From Hydnum rufescens UP504 (taxonomy: Eukaryota > Basidiomycota > Agaricomycetes > Cantharellales > Hydnaceae): DNA of 64,000 nt. The position numbers and the translations under genes were made by a program. Below the pieces are notes generated by a model that was not told the origin of the DNA, made no database searches, and saw only the letters and a list, made by a program, of their open reading frames with translations. The stretch covers positions 62,001 through 126,000 of the forward strand of contig MU129028.1 in the NCBI GenBank assembly GCA_014904985.1. Reading direction: 5' to 3'. Positions within the stretch are counted from its first letter, which is position 1; each line of letters begins with the position of its first letter. Below are positions 37,780-50,304 of this stretch, one piece after another.

Positions 37780-38217
37780 TCAGTCCACAGTTGTATTGTC
37801 GTGGGGTATCAAAAACTCACAAGGCTCGCTGGAATCCCTGCAGGGGAATAAGGCCCCGAGATTGTAGCTGTGGTAGCATACAAAGTGCTCTCTGCCAAGC
37901 CGAATGCTCATTCTAGATCTGGAACCCTTGCTAAATTCGTCATCATTCATCATGCCTTGAGGACCAGGATGGCCAGTGGGATTGCAGATTAATGCCATGT
38001 CATGTCCATGTATCCCAGCATGGGCATCAATGTTGCATTCAAATATCCAACATATGTGTTCATGTTGGGATTGGATGTACAGATTCGTGGCACTGCCTTC
38101 CACTCTGCTGGCATGGAACAAGAGAAGGCCATGTCGGTGTTTGGCAAAGAAGGCAACAAAGATGAAGATGGCAAAGGCAAGAACAAGGACATAGAGAACG
38201 AAGGGGAAGCAAACCAT
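37780..38217 (-). CDS. Possible small membrane protein, unknown
   Basis: Frame of 145 residues from an ATG at 38217. The first 25 residues (VCFPFVLYVLVLAFAIFIFV) form one strong hydrophobic helix, either a signal anchor or a chance low-complexity frame. The rest has several His and Cys but no known motif. The surroundings look decayed, so this may not be a functional gene. Confidence 0.25.
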   Translation of the reverse strand: MVCFPFVLYVLVLAFAIFIFVAFFAKHRHGLLLFHASRVEGSATNLYIQSQHEHICWIFECNIDAHAGIHGHDMALICNPTGHPGPQGMMNDDEFSKGSRSRMSIRLGREHFVCYHSYNLGALFPCRDSSEPCEFLIPHDNTTVD

Positions 38218-39125
38218 CAGGAAGGTCCCGCTGATGTGTTCCGCGGATGAGTCGTAGAAGAGTCTATCGTCTCGAAGTCTGATGTTAGAATGGGGGAAAC
38301 TGAGGGGAGGAAGGGGAGTGACTGTGCGAATGAAGGCGGTACGTGCGCTTTATGAATATTTTCCTCTGCTTCATTTGTAAAGGTCCGTACCCGAGGCTTG
38401 CCTTTCTCTGGTGGTCTTGCGACTTCCCTTTATTACGGCTCCATCGGCCTCAATTCTTTTCCACTGTTTCGTACTCCCACCATACATGTGATCAAGATTG
38501 GGCCGCAATCGCCAAGAATGGGGGGATCATACGTCGGGCCAAAGAAAAGCTAGACTGGATCTTCCTGGGTTCAGTTCTCGATGTAGAAAGACAGGAAGAT
38601 GGTGACGAGATCCAAGATATGATAGGGGTCAAGAGAATTTGGGCACAGTAAATTGGTGGCGTGGGGAAATTGGACGCCCACGTGAAAATTCGAGGATACG
38701 GCCACGAACTCGCCGACAAGTCGTGTCGCAGGTCGATTTGGCGGTCGTTTTGCCGCCGGGTACTTACGGTGTCCATTCGCCATCAGCATTTTGTAGAGGT
38801 GAATGTGGAAGAGTCGAAGTAGGTGTGAATGGAATGCTGGAAGCTGTACACGAGTCGCAAGACACAGTATTATCTTGGCTTTGCTTCCTAACCTGGATAG
38901 TGTTTCGTATGCTCTGTTCGTAGGCACTTATGCTTTTCTACTGTTTTCCTTATGAATCTCTCCTATCCCACGCTAGATGACTGTTCCTCAGGCCCGTCTT
39001 CATAAAACCTCATCAATCGGATCTTCAACAGCCAAGCATCGATTAAGGCCATTCTAACAGGGGCACTATAATTACATTCCAATATTCTTAAAGGGAGGGT
39101 CTCGAATATATCCTCCAAATTCCAC

Positions 39126-42100
39126 TCAGCGCAAAAATTTGCGAACGCGGAAAACATAGAAGCACGCACACGCCAGACAAGCGTTAAACACCACGAAAGC
39201 CAGAAACACTCCTGTAAGGTAGCATGTGTCCACCAAACAAACAAAAAAAGTCAAGACAACCAACTTGGTGACGTTCAATCAAGTGAAAAAGAACGAACCA
39301 AAGTCTCTCCAATGTTCGGAATATTTGATACTCAGCGTAGCCAAAAATTGGTCTCCATTGCGGTAGTGACAGTACCCGCAATCGGAGGTCGAATTTGGAT
39401 TTGTAAGATACCCTGTCGAAGCTGCAGCCCAGGATCCGGCGTACGCGGCGCAGGTTTGGCCAAAGGGGGCTGTCAGGTACCGGGTAGTATATAGTTTGCA
39501 GAACGAGGGGGTAGGTAAAACGCAGGAAACTAACGCTGGAAAGTGACAATGTCGACTGGTTTACAGGATACAGGGCTTCCATGGAGCGTCACACCGTTGA
39601 AGCCGCCAATGTAATCTGGAAATGAATTTTAGACGAGTGCAGAATTATGAGGACACAGATAGTATTGGACGTACAGGAAATGGGGTTGGCCCAGTAAACA
39701 AAGTCCCTCCAGGGTGCCGTCCTGTCGAAAGACGTCAGAAAACGGCATGCACCTGTGATAACAAACTATTTACATCTTATTTTTGGGAGCTATAACCCCA
39801 TTGACGACGAACAAGGAAGAAAGGAGGAAGGGCAAAATGTAAGCCGCAGCGGTTGGAGTGGGCGCTGCAGCTGCAAGTGCGATGGAGAAGAATATGGCAC
39901 TGGAAGGTATCAGATCAGCCGGCCGCGTTGAAAAATATCAGCCCACGAAAGGTTAACTCACAACAGGTTGAACGTTATGACCATCAGGAATGCAAATCCA
40001 GCCACATAAGTATCCCTCTTATAAAACGGAATGAAGAAAGACGGCAAGAAGTAGATGACGGATGCCCTAAATGAATGCACTTTTTTTGGCACTTCGCTCA
40101 GATGCTGGGAGAATAACCACTAACACTGCAGCCAAAGGAATCTGTCCCAGATAGTCAGCACATACGCACACTGACTGAAATGAGGAGAATGGTGGCTCAC
40201 CGAAATGATGACAAATGCCGTCATGAAAGCGATCCAAGAGTACGTCTTGGAAGGACCTTCTCTAGTCTCGTATCTAATGATATCATAGCCTCAGGACGCG
40301 AGGAGAAAATCAGAACGAAACCGTCACTCAACAAGTTTCGGTATTGCATAAACTTTGCCATCATCGCGTTGACGACAGCAGGGAAATTGAATAGGATGAG
40401 AAGGCTAACAAAGACCTGAGGAGACAGAGAGCGAATGAACACTAAAATTTAATAGATCATAATGGGCCGAACCTTGTCCTGGTAGTCAACACTGTACACA
40501 GTACCGTGCGTTAGTTAGTGCATCCGAGGAAACAAATATAGCGAAAGGGCCCTCACATCCCATCCCCTAGGTGGTGGAACGCCAACCCCATAATAAGACC
40601 GACCAGGGTGTTCGAGAACAATATTCCATACGCATACGAAGGATCCCTACGTGTATGACGATCATGACCGACTATCCAATGTCAGCAAGAGCACCACGTG
40701 TTACCTGTACATGTCAATGAACTGTCTCTTGGTGGTCTCCACGATTTGGGTATAGATAGAGCTCGAGAACTCGCGAAGCAGCCTTGGATCAGAAGCCTTG
40801 GGTCTCCCAGCTCGCTGGAGCTTGATCTCGTCTATCTCCCGCTTGATCTGAGCGGCGTTGATTGAGTTCTCCCAACGCCCTGCCCAGTCGATCTTGCGTG
40901 CCCCTTCGCCAGAAGCCACGTCCAGGATGTATTCTGCCACGTTCGCCGAGGGTGGGCAAGGAGTCGCCCCGTTGTTCTCGAAGTACGACCGCACCACGTT
41001 GCTGTCGCCAAGTGTATCCCCAATGGGTCCGAAATAGACTGCCTGTCCTCTAGCCGAAAGCAGCAGTAACTGATCGAAACTCTGGAAGAGGAGCGCAGAC
41101 GGCTGGTGTATCTGACAATACGTTGTTTCAAATCAATCGCTGATCGAAAGTGCTCGACAGACATCATTTTCAAAACAGTGGCTTACTGTGACCAAAATGG
41201 CTTGCCCCTCCTGGGCCAGTCTCCGCAGGAGTCGGACAATAGAGGCGGCCCCTGCAGAATCGAGCCCTGGCACCAAGTGAAGCAAGGGTTGGTGCAGTGC
41301 AAAATAGAGACGACATAGAACCAACCCTACCAGATGTCGGTTCGTCCAAGAATAACAGAAGCTCAGGTTTGGCGGCGAGTTCCACGGCTGATCATACCAT
41401 GTTTAAATCACATCAAGAAGATTCCGATGAAGAAGATAGGGATAAATGCGCACCAATCGTCACTCTCTTTCTTTGCTCAATTGTCAAGGTGGGGACCAAA
41501 GCGTCTTGAAGGTCATCCAGTTCCAATAGTCTGAGTGTACGATCGACCTGCGAGTATCGGACCACAGAAAGTTGGTGGGCCTGACACTATAATCCGCCCT
41601 GAACAAACAAACGAATACGTACCTCAGCTAATTTTTCCTCTCTAGACACCTCTCGTGGTTGTCGAAGCAGAGCAGAAAATGTGACAGCCTAGGAAACAAT
41701 GATTCACACCATGATGCAATTAATACGAGACATAAACTATCAATCCTCGTACCTCACGAACAGTAGATGACGGCAGGTGGACATCACTCTGGAGACAAAG
41801 GCCCGTTGACTTTTGGAAACCAGCGTCTAGCGGTTTGCCATCCACTAGCAACTCGCCAGTGAGAATCCCGCTTTCTTGCCTCTGGCTGAGGGAGGTCAAC
41901 AACCTAGCCCAAAGAAAAGTCGAATCTACTGCTCCATCGGATGCCGGGAAAAATCAAATTAAGCGCTCACGTGGTCTTTCCAGCCCCAGAAACACCCATA
42001 AGAGCTGTAAGCTGCCCAGGGCGGACCCATCCATTGATATGTCGAAGGAGCGTCTTATCCCCAATCGAGTAATTCACATCCTTAAATGTGAAAATTGGTC

Positions 42101-45100
42101 TACTCTCCAAGGAGACAGGCCTGGCACGAGAGTCCGCCACACGCTTTTCTTCAGAAGTTTGGATCTCGTCAGATAGGGACCTCGCTGCAGATTCCCGCCA
42201 GGAACTGGCTTCAGACTTGACAGCACTAGCTTCGGGATCGTCAGGCACCGCAGGTCCCAATGACCTGGCCAGAGCCTTCGTCCTGGTCGTCTTCGCAAAG
42301 ATCGTCATTCCGCCGACGTCCCCACCGAAGTCCAAGATTTCGGCACCGATCATGGTCAGCACTACATACAATATCGTAAATGCAATCTACCACGAGGCGA
42401 AGGCAGACAATGATATCAGTATTTGAAATTGGAAGCATTGTGAGGATACTATTAGGACATCCGCTGGTCCATTGGGACTCACCACCACACCGACATTCCT
42501 CCAAAGGTGATGGTGAGAGTAGCCGAAACTCTCTCGTAGATAATCACCCCCTTGCACGAGCAGCGAACCAGCCCTCGAGCCAGGCAGAATGCAGGTCTGG
42601 TAGGCAATATCGCGTGCTTCACCAAAGGGAACAATCGTCGACGGATCGCAATTCATCGCGGACGCTAGTTCGTTCACGACCAATCCTTCATATGCATACG
42701 CTATACCTGGAAAGTCGTGTGTTCCTTAGGACGGGAAGAAATGGCGGTGGACTGGGTATTCTGTACCTTGGATATAGCTCATAAATGTGAGCCAACCCAT
42801 CTGGGGACGATGGATTACGTATCTATTTACCAAAAAATGGGGATTGAGGAGAGGCATCATGGAATAATTCATGAGTTTAATTTACCCGGAAAATACCACC
42901 AAGCAATCTATAAGTTTGGCAACATGATCAATTAGGATAACTCAAGAATCATGCCAAATGGCTTGTGAACTCACTGAGGCCTAGAACCGCGAAACGGATG
43001 GCTGTATGAAAAGATGGCGAACACACGGCAAAGAGGCGGTACAGAGCGGTAAGATTATACGTCGCCAGGAAAACGTACAGCAGATAGATGAAAAAGGCGC
43101 CAGCATCTCGTCTGAGATTGGCCTGCATCGGTCGTCAAATCTGGTCTCAGGTATCCAAATAATGGTATAATCCACTGCTCCGAACACACCATGAAATATA
43201 TAATGACGGACGTCACGGCGCATTGCACTACAAGGAATGGAATATCAGTCAAAGCTCTGGCAATGATGACGGCACTTGGGCGATGGAAGCCGAATTGACG
43301 GTGTTTTGCAATGACGGGGCGGCCGCTAACAGCGTCAAGAGATTCACTAGGAATGAAACAGAATTATTAGTGAGGTCCCCCGCATTCGAGGCAGAAACCA
43401 CAAACGCAACTACAAAGAGTATGATCAGCAATAGTTCCGATACATCGGAGTGGTGAAGCCGCACGTTGCATCCAACCATTAACTAAAGCGCTGAACAGCA
43501 ATATGCCGCCTCGTGTAAATACGCCTGCGGTTGTTTGAGATTCCCCATAGAATACAGATGATATCATGAGGGAGACGGAGAAGATCGTGAAGTATTTAAT
43601 ATACATGTCATTTCGAGATTCCTTAAGACCGAAGGTGTCAGCGTTGATATTTGTGTACTTAATGACCATATTACGTACCCATTTAATCAGCAATTGTCTT
43701 ATTATTAGCGATTTGACTTGTTCAGCAAAGCTGACGGTATAACGAGACGTCTTGGGAACGCGTCGGTTCTTTTGGACCCGGACGATATCCTTGAGTCTAT
43801 GTGCATCCCGGGCCTCTGTACGGTCGTTGTACGCGTCCAACTGACGGGAAAAGGAGACATACGATGAATATCAACCCGGAGGAGATGCACCAAAAGATCC
43901 CACCTCCTTGAGCTCTTGCAGAAGATCAGCATAAAGACTACTTCGTTTCCAAGCAATCTCACGCTCCTCTGCCGTCCTTGGGCATCGACCCTTGTATTCG
44001 TTATCGTATATCACTTCGTTCGGATCCGTAACACTCGTCAAAAAGTCTGCTGTGGTTTGGCGCTCGGGGGCATAATAACCAAGACCTTGGAAGTATCGTC
44101 GGGCTCGATCGCGAGGCCCATAGTACACACATCGTCCCTCATCAACCAGCAGTACGCGGTCGAATTGATCGTATATGGTCTCGGAGACTTGGTACAGCGT
44201 CGCTAGGGTGGCCGAAGTCCGCCGGAGGTCCGTAGAAAGCCTCAGCGAGCGCACATATTCGAGAGCTGTATTCGCATCGAGGCCTCTAGTCGAGTTGTCC
44301 CAACATGTGATGGCAGCGCGACACGCAAGAACCTCAGCAATCGATACCCGTTTTCGCTCGCCCCCAGAAACACCTCTTAGACCGAGAAGTACATCAGTTT
44401 TCAAGCATGAGCACGGGCTCCGAAGAGATATACCTCTTGTAAGCGTCGCCAACGATGGTATCGCGCACATGAGAGATACCGAACATCTTGAGAAACACAT
44501 CAAGCGTGCTGGGAGAATAAGCCAATATGAAAAAGGCGCCCAAGGACAAAAAGAGAGACACGGACCTTTCGACAAATTGTTGCCGGCTTTCACCCGCCGG
44601 TCGTTTATCTCGAGTAGGGACTTTGGATCTGAGGGCAAACCGGAGGGTATCGGCAACGGTGAGAGCTGGGATGTGAATATCCTCTTCGCCGCTATAGATC
44701 ACTTCGCCCCTGAGGTCTCCCATGATCTCGGAGGGAGGAAGACCGCCATATGATATTTTGGAGGCGGGATGCAGAGTGACATTTGGGGGAAGGGAGGATG
44801 AGATTGCTTTAAGGAACGTGGAGCATCCTGAGCCTGGCCTACCCAGAACTAGAAGCATTTCCCCATCCTTCAGCACGCCGGTGTGCCCACGAATTAGTTT
44901 ACGCATGCTGTCCTCTTGAACCTGCGTGATTTCAGGCGGTACAGGGAAGACCCATCGACGTACACTGTGAAATGCACCACTAGCAATTCGGAAGGCATCA
45001 GGACCAAAGGTGTTGAGGATGGCGATAGGAAGGGTATGGACGAAGGCTGCCCTGGTCCCTGGTGGGGCGAGAACGGCGACATCGTGCCAAGCGAGGCCCA

Positions 45101-45314
45101 AAGATTTAGGTTCGACGCCACGACTCTGCTCGAGAAGATTACGGTTTTCGATCCAGGATCGCAGGTCAAAGGCCGCGCCGCCGGATATTACATCATTTGG
45201 AGTGTGGACAGTGATTTCATCGGGGACAGAGATCGATATCGAGTCTTGATAGTGGGCGTGCGGTTCGTTCAAATTTTCGTGGTCGAGCTCGCTGGTGAAC
45301 ATTTGAGGGGCCAT
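39126..45314 (-). CDS. PDR-type (ABCG) full-length ABC transporter
   Basis: Plasma-membrane efflux pump of the pleiotropic drug resistance class, with order NBD-TMD-NBD-TMD. The ATG is at 45314. NBD1 has Walker [15 protein letters not shown], where Cys replaces the usual Lys as normal for fungal PDR pumps. Signature [14 protein letters not shown] and Walker B-region [17 protein letters not shown] follow. NBD2 has Walker [10 protein letters not shown], signature-like [10 protein letters not shown], Walker [12 protein letters not shown], and an H-loop exon with [11 protein letters not shown]. After membrane segments, the PDR C-terminal cysteine block appears near 39400-39450 ([20 protein letters not shown], then [18 protein letters not shown]). 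The last exon gives [20 protein letters not shown] and stops at 39126-39128. Some twenty short introns interrupt it. It looks functional. Substrate cannot be predicted. Confidence 0.9.
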
Positions 45315-48120
45315 GATATGGATCTTGAGAGGAGTACCAGGATCTCGACTTGTTTAAATAAGGTGAAGTGTTGCCGAGTCGACCAATAATATCAGTCGAG
45401 TCAAAGGCCCGAGTCAAAGGCCCGTTCAGGCTACATTAAATAATATATGGTGCCCTCCACATCGACTTCAGAGGCCGCGTCTTGAGTATTCTATCCTGGG
45501 AAGGTGTTGTAAGCCTCGGCTCAGCCACAAGTGGAGGTGGTTGTCGACTGATATGGCTTGTTTTCCCCTGGAGCATCCTCGTTGTTCGGATCGAATCTCC
45601 TCAATGTGTCGGCACAGGCCGGCACCCGAGTGGTGCCTGGTCGGATGGTCTATGTTTAAATTTCCATTGAATTAATTACAGAACAGTAATGACTCAAGTG
45701 TGCCTAAGTCCGTATTCCCGAATACTTACGTACCCAGTGTCATTCCATTCCGCCCTTCATCCTTTGCCAAGCTCCCACTCTGATGTCGAATTTCGGTGTC
45801 ACTTCGGGAGCTTTCCTCTTTGCACCCACGCTGGACAGCCTAGGATACGGATACAACAGGGTTGTCGCCCTAGGATTCACCATGTGAAATTGGGGGATAC
45901 TGTACGTCTGGACCAACCCTAAATCGCACATCAATATTGCTCGGGGCCCGAGGAAGCCCTCATCCTCAGGTTCCATGGATCAATTCACCGAGCGATACTT
46001 GGATTCTAAATTTCTGGGTCATCAGAGGCTTGGTGAGCAATGTCAGCAGTCCTCCGCCACTCACTTCTGCTCCCCCCCCCACACACCCGTAGGAGCATCG
46101 ACAAAATGCCACAACGAACCAAGAGAGCACATCGGTTTCCCAATGCCTCCTGGAACCATCCGGTGGTTCTAGGGTCAACCCCGTGGAATATCGCGGAGGG
46201 ATCGTGGATTGAGGGGGAACATCCTCCCAATGACGCAAGGGAGCACGCGATTTCCCCTCCTCATTGTGAAGCTAATCATCGACCCCATGATCCCTCAAGT
46301 TTATCGCATTTCCAGGAGAAAAACCTTCGTGTGGGTCTTTCGAGTCGACTGACCCCCTTGTGGCCTGCCTAATTGGAGCCCCCGGCTCGATATTGGACCA
46401 CGAATATTCTCCAGGACTCGTCGTTCCGCACGTTCGATGAAGCCTGTTGGGTCGGTCGAAATGAAGGCTGCCAGAGGGTACTCTCCCTGGGAGAAGCAAC
46501 TCACAGTTGTCGAATGATACCCACGCTCAGCGGAAGAACATAAGGGGGAGATCAGGAAAATCGAGCCGAGAGGATGTGAGACGAAATATCCGCTGATTGT
46601 AGCCGAGCACCGTATCAAACGAACGACGTTGCTGCACATAGCCCATGAAAAACATGAACACGAAACTAGATCCACCGTGTACACGACGAGTAGCCGTTTG
46701 GGCTCGTCACGGTGGCTCATTTGTAGGCATCATGAAATATCATCCTCTACTTCAGTCATTGCACTTGATGGAAAATTCCAATCGGGAGGTCCAACCGTGT
46801 CAAGCACGTTGCCAACCGTCACTCCTTCGTCACCTGAGTCCGGAATCACTGCTTTCCAGGCACCGACGCTTACGTAAATATCTTGAAAAGGTAAACAGCC
46901 CCACATGGGCGGAAGGCACACAATGCATGTCTGGTAAGAATAAGATTACTTTTTAGGTTAGCAGATATCACCGGTACTGCAAATAGGCTGTCCAAGGCAC
47001 CTGAGGCAATCACATGTTGGTACCTAGTTAGCTAGGTTACAATCTTAGTGATATGTCACCCGGGCCATATCATATTGCTAGATGGCCTTGTGTCACACGT
47101 CACAAGAGCCCATATCAGTAGGTGTCACAAGTGAAAAAGAGCTGGAAACTGCGGGAAATGAAGCTAGAACTATGCCTAGTGCTTCTCTCGCCCCGCACAT
47201 GAGTTCCTAGGCATAGAGACTGTCATAGGCAATTATTTCTTTGGCATCCCCATCCTGGGTGATTACTGCTTCCGCAGATCAGATTTTTAGTGGCACATTC
47301 TGGCAGCTGGTGTAATATAGTGATCCAATATTATTGCATATCATCAGGAAACTTGTCTGTGCTCCAGAGCAGAGCCTCAGGTTTGTGAGCTCCAAATGCT
47401 CTGGAGCACATCAAAGTTGAACCTGACTTAGGACCATCAATTTTGACTGCTTTGATTAGCTTGACCTGCTTTGTTTCTCTCGGTAGTACTTCCAGACTCC
47501 CATTATGTAGTAAATATGAACAAGGATCAACTATGGAGGGTTATCATATGAAATAGATGAAGTGAATATATGGCAGAGTGTCAAACTAATGCAAATGCTC
47601 ATAATCAGTATGATTTGCAAAGGGATTAAGATAAAATTTGTCTACATGCTCATAGCATGTATATGGAGTGATGTTAGTATCACACTCTCCTTCAATGACT
47701 GGGGAAAGTGGGCAGGCAAACTTGATTAATTTGAGTTTTATGATGCCACTTGCTTGTCAGTCACTTGCCCAATATTCCTTTTTGACTTGCTGGAGTCTTG
47801 AGTTTCAGTTGGGTGAAGAGGTTGGGCCAAACCATAGGACATAAGCATAGATGTTATGATCACAGCTTCTATATCCCCAAAAGACAAGCCACAGCTCAGC
47901 AACTTGATATTCTATAAACATGAGTCACTAGTGTAATTAGTGCAATGAGTAAAAGTGGAAGTGCCCATACTTTTCAAACCATTCTGACTTGGATTAATTT
48001 CAACCAAGATGGGGTCAAAGATAGAAGGTTTTCCTTCTCTGCAAGGTTTACAATGGATTCTTGTGTCTTATTGTAGAATTCATTTGGAGGGGGGACAGAA
48101 ATGTGGAATAAGGTCCATAT
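45315..48120. other. Gene-free stretch upstream of the transposon block
   Basis: No coding frame with family resemblance. The part after about 47000 is AT-richer and has the short palindromic text GGTACCTAGTTAGCTAGGT near 47019-47037, which may be related to the palindrome at 62645-62692. Upstream regulatory sites of the ABC transporter presumably lie in the first few hundred bases. Confidence 0.4.
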
Positions 48121-48136
48121 AATGAGGCAGTGGCTC

Positions 48137-48285
48137 AGTGTACACCCATATAAGGGAGAAGACTGTATTAGTACCTAATGAGGCAGTGGCTATACATAAT
48201 AAAGTATAAGTACTTGGCTAGGGTATATGACAGTTGGCCCTGGACTTTGACCTCAGCATACACCTGTATAAGGGAGAAGACTGAG
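48137..48285. repeat. Two copies of a 24-nt direct repeat in the putative copia LTR region
   Basis: A string of the form ACACC(C/T)(A/G)TATAAGGGAGAAGACTG occurs near 48143-48166 and again near 48261-48284. The shorter string AATGAGGCAGTGGCT also occurs twice (about 48120 and 48177). These are probably rearranged LTR pieces. Confidence 0.55.
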
Positions 48286-48327
48286 GGAAAGTCTGGTGGC
48301 AGATTCCGGGTTGTATAGTTGCAGGCA

Positions 48328-48458
48328 TTCGGCAAGTGGCGTGCCTGCACTGCAGGAGCTCAGTCTGTCTTTCGGCAAGTGGCATGCCAGCACTGTGGGA
48401 GCTTCGGTCTGTCTTTCAGCAAGTGCCATGCTCACATGTGGGAGCTCAGGTCTTGTGG
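48328..48458. repeat. Three tandem copies of a 43-44 nt unit
   Basis: Units start at about 48328, 48371 and 48415. Each contains TTC(G/A)GCAAGTG(G/C)C(G/A)TGC, then (G/C)AC then GGGAGCT, and ends in GTCTGTCT. They sit inside the region expected to be the copia 3' LTR. Confidence 0.75.
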
Positions 48459-49695
48459 CATGTACTAGATTGGAGTGTAGCCATCCCAATACCCCCCCAC
48501 AATCTAGGGACCATGCCCAGGAGTTGGACAAAATACTCATGTTTCACATGGGGTAGTGTTTTGGTAAGGATGTCGGCTGCTTGATCCTCAGTTGGGTACC
48601 ATTGTATGTTGATGTGTTTTTTAGTGATGGCTTCTTCAGATGAAGTGGTGTCGTACATCAATGTGTTTCATATGTGAGCTTGTGTCTGTGGTGTTTGTTG
48701 CTAGTGCGATGGCACTTTGATTGTCACACCAAATGGTTGTTGGGAGAGTTGGTTTTGAACCAAGGTCTGTGAGTATGTTGCATAACCAGATTGATTCTTG
48801 TGCTGCATGTGTAGAGCTTACATACTTGGCTTCAGTTGATGATAGTGCAGGAGTGCTTTGGGCTTTGCTGCTCCATGTGATGGCAGCGCCAGCCAGCATG
48901 AATACATATCCACTAGTGGATTTGTGTGAGTCTATGTCTCCTGCCCAATCTGCATCACTGAATCCATGTGCAATTGCTGATAATTTGTGATCCAATTTTC
49001 CATTGTATACCAAGGAGAGTTCTTGTGTGCCTTTTAGGTATCAGATGACACGCTTTGCGGCAAGCCAGTGTTCGTGGCCATAGTTGGAATTGAATCGACA
49101 TAGTGAGCCAATGGCAAAGGCAATGTCTGGTCTAGTGGCCATTGCTGCATATAGTAGTGATCCAGTGAGGTTCTGATATGGTATGGATTTCATTTCGGCA
49201 TGTTCAGTATCAGTTTGTGGTGATTGTGTGGTGGAGAGGGGGGTGTTCATGTCCATTGGGGTACATGCACCATTTGCATCAGCCATACCATATCGCTTGC
49301 ACATATCTTGGATGTAACGTCATTGGGAAAGAGTTATTGTCTGGTTGGGTCAGTCATGGATGATCTCCATTCCAAGTAGGAAGTGTGCTTCCCCAAGCTC
49401 AGTAATATTGAACCTTTCTTTGAGGCAACTCTTTATCTTGGTCCATGTGGGGCTTGAGTTTGTGGCAGCAAGCATATCATCCACATAAAGTGTGATAATG
49501 ATGAGGATTCCATTGTGGTTGTACACATAGAGACATTTGTCTCCAGTGCATGCGATGAAACCAAGTTCCACAAGGATACCATTGATGAGATCATTCCAGA
49601 CCTTTCCAGATTGTTTCAATCCATACAGGGTGCGTAGTAGTAACCATATGTTGTCTGGATCAGCCCCTATGCCATCTGGTGGTTTCATGTATATT
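48446..49695 (-). mobile_element. Ty1/copia retrotransposon fragment (reverse transcriptase end and RNase H)
   Basis: Minus-strand pol text in order: MKPPDGIGADPDNIWLLLRT and LYGLKQSGKVWNDL, the catalytic ITLYVDDMLAATN, then HFLLGMEIIHD, SLLYAAMATRPDIAFAIGSL, the RNase H part GFSDADWAGDIDSHKSTSGY with STEAKYVSSTHAAQESIWL, and the end DQAADILTKTLPHVKHEY. The frame is broken by TGA codons at 49350, 49320 and 49041 and by a shift near 48640. A G-rich polypurine tract (on the minus strand, near 48492-48498) directly follows pol, so a 3' LTR would begin at about 48491. The element is cut on its upstream side by the gypsy LTR at 49696. No gag, integrase or 5' LTR is visible. Confidence 0.88.
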
Positions 49696-50153
49696 TGTTA
49701 AGGGTTGTACTTGAGGCAAAAGATATGATGACATAATCGACACAAATACAAGGAAATGCCCTTAAGGCGATTGACGAGGGAGTCGCGAAGTGGGGATTAC
49801 GTAAGTCACAAGAGATGAGTACGTATGAGGAAGACTGGCTTCTTGAGACTTAATAGGCTAAGGTTTTAAGATGAGAGTTGTGAGCGATAACTGAGATTGT
49901 GAGAGTGGAATTCAATCGGTTGACAATATATTCTCAATCTTCTAAAGAGTGAGTGTACATCAAGTAACTACTTATACTATTAGAGATCAAAAGGGTTTAT
50001 GGATAAAGGGGTGTTGAATAAAGGAGGGATGTATATAATAGGAAATGCTGAAAGAGGAAGGCACAATGGTGGCTAGGGGGAAGGTCATGCAATGGCGCAT
50101 TTGGCTTGGTTATTCTGTGTACGTAAGCGAGGTTATGAGTACGACTCGTAACA
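49696..50153 (-). repeat. 3' LTR of the gypsy element
   Basis: 458 bp with perfect 5-bp inverted ends TGTTA and TAACA. On the minus strand it is directly preceded by the polypurine tract CTCAAAGGGGGGGTAC (50154-50169). The outer end abuts copia RT sequence. No second copy was found. Confidence 0.85.
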
Positions 50154-50304
50154 GTACCCCCCCTTTGAGTGTGAAGCCCTCGAAGCATGTAACTCGAGTT
50201 TTACGAGGTGGGTGTTTTTTGGTGGTTTTGGCAGTTGCCATGGTGGTTACTATAAAGGGTGGGTTTGTTGCGTTTGCTTCTGATTCCATGCCATCATCAT
50301 TGAT

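Noticed and set aside
44175..44753. 192-codon plus-strand frame
   Set aside because: Antisense to the first nucleotide-binding domain of the ABC transporter, with no independent support.
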